A stretch of DNA of 6,953 nucleotides, taken from the NCBI GenBank assembly GCA_030635995.1, contig DAOVXU010000087.1, forward strand, positions 1-6,953, in the 5' to 3' direction. The stretch comes from Arcobacter sp. (GTDB taxonomy: Bacteria > Campylobacterota > Campylobacteria > Campylobacterales > Arcobacteraceae). Below, piece by piece: positions 6,031 through 6,953 of the stretch. The position numbers and the translations under genes were made by a program. Below the pieces are notes generated by a model, which did no database searches, was not told the origin of the DNA, and saw only the letters and a list, made by a program, of their open reading frames with translations. Numbering within the stretch: position 1 is the first letter of the stretch; every line of letters begins with the position of its first letter.

Positions 6031-6740
6031 TAATAATACCAGCAAGATTAAAAAGTAGTAGATTTGAGAATAAAATATTAGTAGATATTTTAGGACTTCC
6101 TATGGTTATAAGAACAGCTAAACGGGTAGAAAAACTAGATGATGTTGTTATCGCAACAGATTCACAAGAAGTTATTGAATTAGCAAAAGAATATAATATA
6201 AAAGCTGTAATGACTAGCAGCACCCACCAAAGTGGTACAGACAGAATAAATGAAGCTGCAAATTTATTAGATCTAAAAGATGATGAAATTGTTATAAATG
6301 TACAAGCTGATGAACCATTTATTGAGCCAGAAGTTGTAAAAGCTGTTATAGATAAAGTTAAAGAAAAGAATTGTTCTTTTAATATGGTAAGTTGTTATAA
6401 AGAGATTAGTTCTGATTTAGCAGATGATCCAAATCATGTAAAAGTTGTACTTGATAATGAAGGAGATGCTATATACTTTTCAAGAAGTAAAATACCATAT
6501 CATAGAGATCATTATAACTCTACACCTTATTGTGGACATTTAGGAATTTATGGATTTACAAAAAGTAGTTTAAATCAATTTTGTTCTTTAGAATCAGCAC
6601 CATTAGAGGATATTGAAAAGTTAGAACAGTTAAGAGCTATATACTTTAAAAAAGATATAAGTATGGTAAAAGTTAATTCTAAAAGTTTTGGGATAGATAC
6701 TAAAGAAGATTTGCAAAATGCTTTAAAAGTATTTTCATAA
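6027..6740 (+). CDS. kdsB: 3-deoxy-manno-octulosonate cytidylyltransferase (CMP-Kdo synthetase)
   Basis: This cytoplasmic enzyme activates Kdo with CTP to give CMP-Kdo, the donor for the inner core of LPS. The 237-residue protein has the family's motifs in order: IIIPARLKSSRFENK (2-16), the CTP-binding loop; ATDSQEV (43-49); MTSSTHQSGTDRINEA (62-77); NVQADEPFIEPEV (91-103) with metal-binding Asp95; DPNHVKVVLDNEGDAIYFSR (134-153); HLGIYGFTK (171-179); APLEDIEKLEQLR (191-203); and FGIDTKEDL (221-229) with the second metal-binding Asp224. Length is slightly below the 245-250 typical of enterobacterial enzymes. The start is GTG at 6027, overlapping the kinase stop as GTGA. The conserved IIIPAR begins at residue 2, so no other start fits. 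It lies between a histidine kinase and a response regulator, probably on one mRNA. Confidence 0.96.
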   Translation: MIIIPARLKSSRFENKILVDILGLPMVIRTAKRVEKLDDVVIATDSQEVIELAKEYNIKAVMTSSTHQSGTDRINEAANLLDLKDDEIVINVQADEPFIEPEVVKAVIDKVKEKNCSFNMVSCYKEISSDLADDPNHVKVVLDNEGDAIYFSRSKIPYHRDHYNSTPYCGHLGIYGFTKSSLNQFCSLESAPLEDIEKLEQLRAIYFKKDISMVKVNSKSFGIDTKEDLQNALKVFS

Positions 6741-6749
6741 AGGGAAAAA

Positions 6750-6953
6750 ATGCCTTCCATAAATAATAAATTATTGAAAAAAGTAAAAGTTTTATATGTT
6801 GAAGATGAGATAGAAATACAAAATGTGACAACTGAAGCTTTATCTCTTATATTTAGTGAAATAATACCCGCATCAAATGGGGAAGAGGCACTTGAACTAT
6901 ACCATGAGCATGGTGATTTTGATATTATTGTTACAGATATAAATATGCCTAAA
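6750..6953 (+). CDS. Response regulator receiver domain (partial, runs off right edge)
   Basis: ATG at 6750 opens 68 codons that continue past the window. The sequence is a CheY-like receiver: the hydrophobic strand VKVLYVEDE (12-20) carries the acidic pocket (Glu18, Asp19). ASNGEEALELY (41-51) is the typical helix 2 region. DIIVTDINMPK (58-68) contains the phospho-acceptor Asp63. The Thr/Lys switch residues and any output domain are outside the window, so whether it is a transcription factor, a cyclic-di-GMP enzyme or a single-domain regulator is open. AGGG (6741-6744) lies 5 bases upstream of the ATG, and the gene starts 9 bases after the kdsB stop. It is most simply the partner of the double-PAS kinase two genes upstream. 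Confidence 0.93.
   Translation, partial: MPSINNKLLKKVKVLYVEDEIEIQNVTTEALSLIFSEIIPASNGEEALELYHEHGDFDIIVTDINMPK

Noticed and set aside
5996..6223. Minus-strand 75-codon hydrophobic open frame
   Set aside because: It is antisense to the kdsB start and the kinase end; its hydrophobicity follows from the complement of A-rich codons.
6575..6760. Minus-strand 61-codon open frame at the kdsB 3' end
   Set aside because: It is antisense to conserved kdsB motifs (EKLEQLR, GIDTKEDL) and has no independent support.
1..6953. CRISPR array, tRNA, rRNA or toxin-antitoxin system
   Set aside because: No spaced direct repeats of CRISPR size, no cloverleaf-like or conserved RNA segments were seen. The 522-1184 pair lacks any toxin or antitoxin signature I recognise.

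Overview
The window is AT-rich with strong A/T bias at third codon positions. It carries a complete family A DNA polymerase I, a DedA membrane protein, a CMP-Kdo synthetase and an AHEWRQPLN-type PAS histidine kinase. Together these point to a Gram-negative, LPS-making member of the Campylobacterota, most likely an Arcobacter-like genus. That assignment is inferred from composition, protein style and gene content; no search was run.

Layout. Positions 1-105 (minus) hold the start of an exported Tat-dependent lipoprotein that runs off the left edge, with a promoter at about 133-161. A noncoding stretch (about 162-372) follows, with two adjacent perfect or near-perfect palindromes and a pair of near-identical 13-mers. 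Positions 384-521 hold a truncated 45-codon relic of an IS3-type transposase OrfA (helix-turn-helix part only). It abuts a two-gene plus-strand unit: an unrecognised 142-aa helical, charged protein (522-950) and a 71-aa VF530/DUF2132-family small DNA-binding-like protein (969-1184). This unit converges, with a 3-base gap, on a minus-strand polA-dedA pair (4507-1188) in which polA starts with TTG and dedA starts on the last base of the polA stop (TAATG).

The 83-base gap at 4508-4590 is a divergent promoter region. Rightwards it drives a tightly packed unit: a soluble double-PAS histidine kinase (4591-6030), kdsB (6027-6740, GTG start overlapping the kinase stop by 4 bases), and the receiver domain of a response regulator that runs off the right edge (6750-6953). 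The kinase and regulator are probably cognate partners, with the essential LPS gene kdsB placed between them.

Most of the window is conserved core genome. The accessory-looking part is the left 1.2 kb (transposase relic, unknown gene, VF530 gene). I see no complete new defence or mobile system. The points most worth a second look are the transposase relic that appears to supply the promoter and Shine-Dalgarno of the unknown gene, the unusual ATP-binding G1 box of the histidine kinase, and the kinase-kdsB-regulator arrangement.
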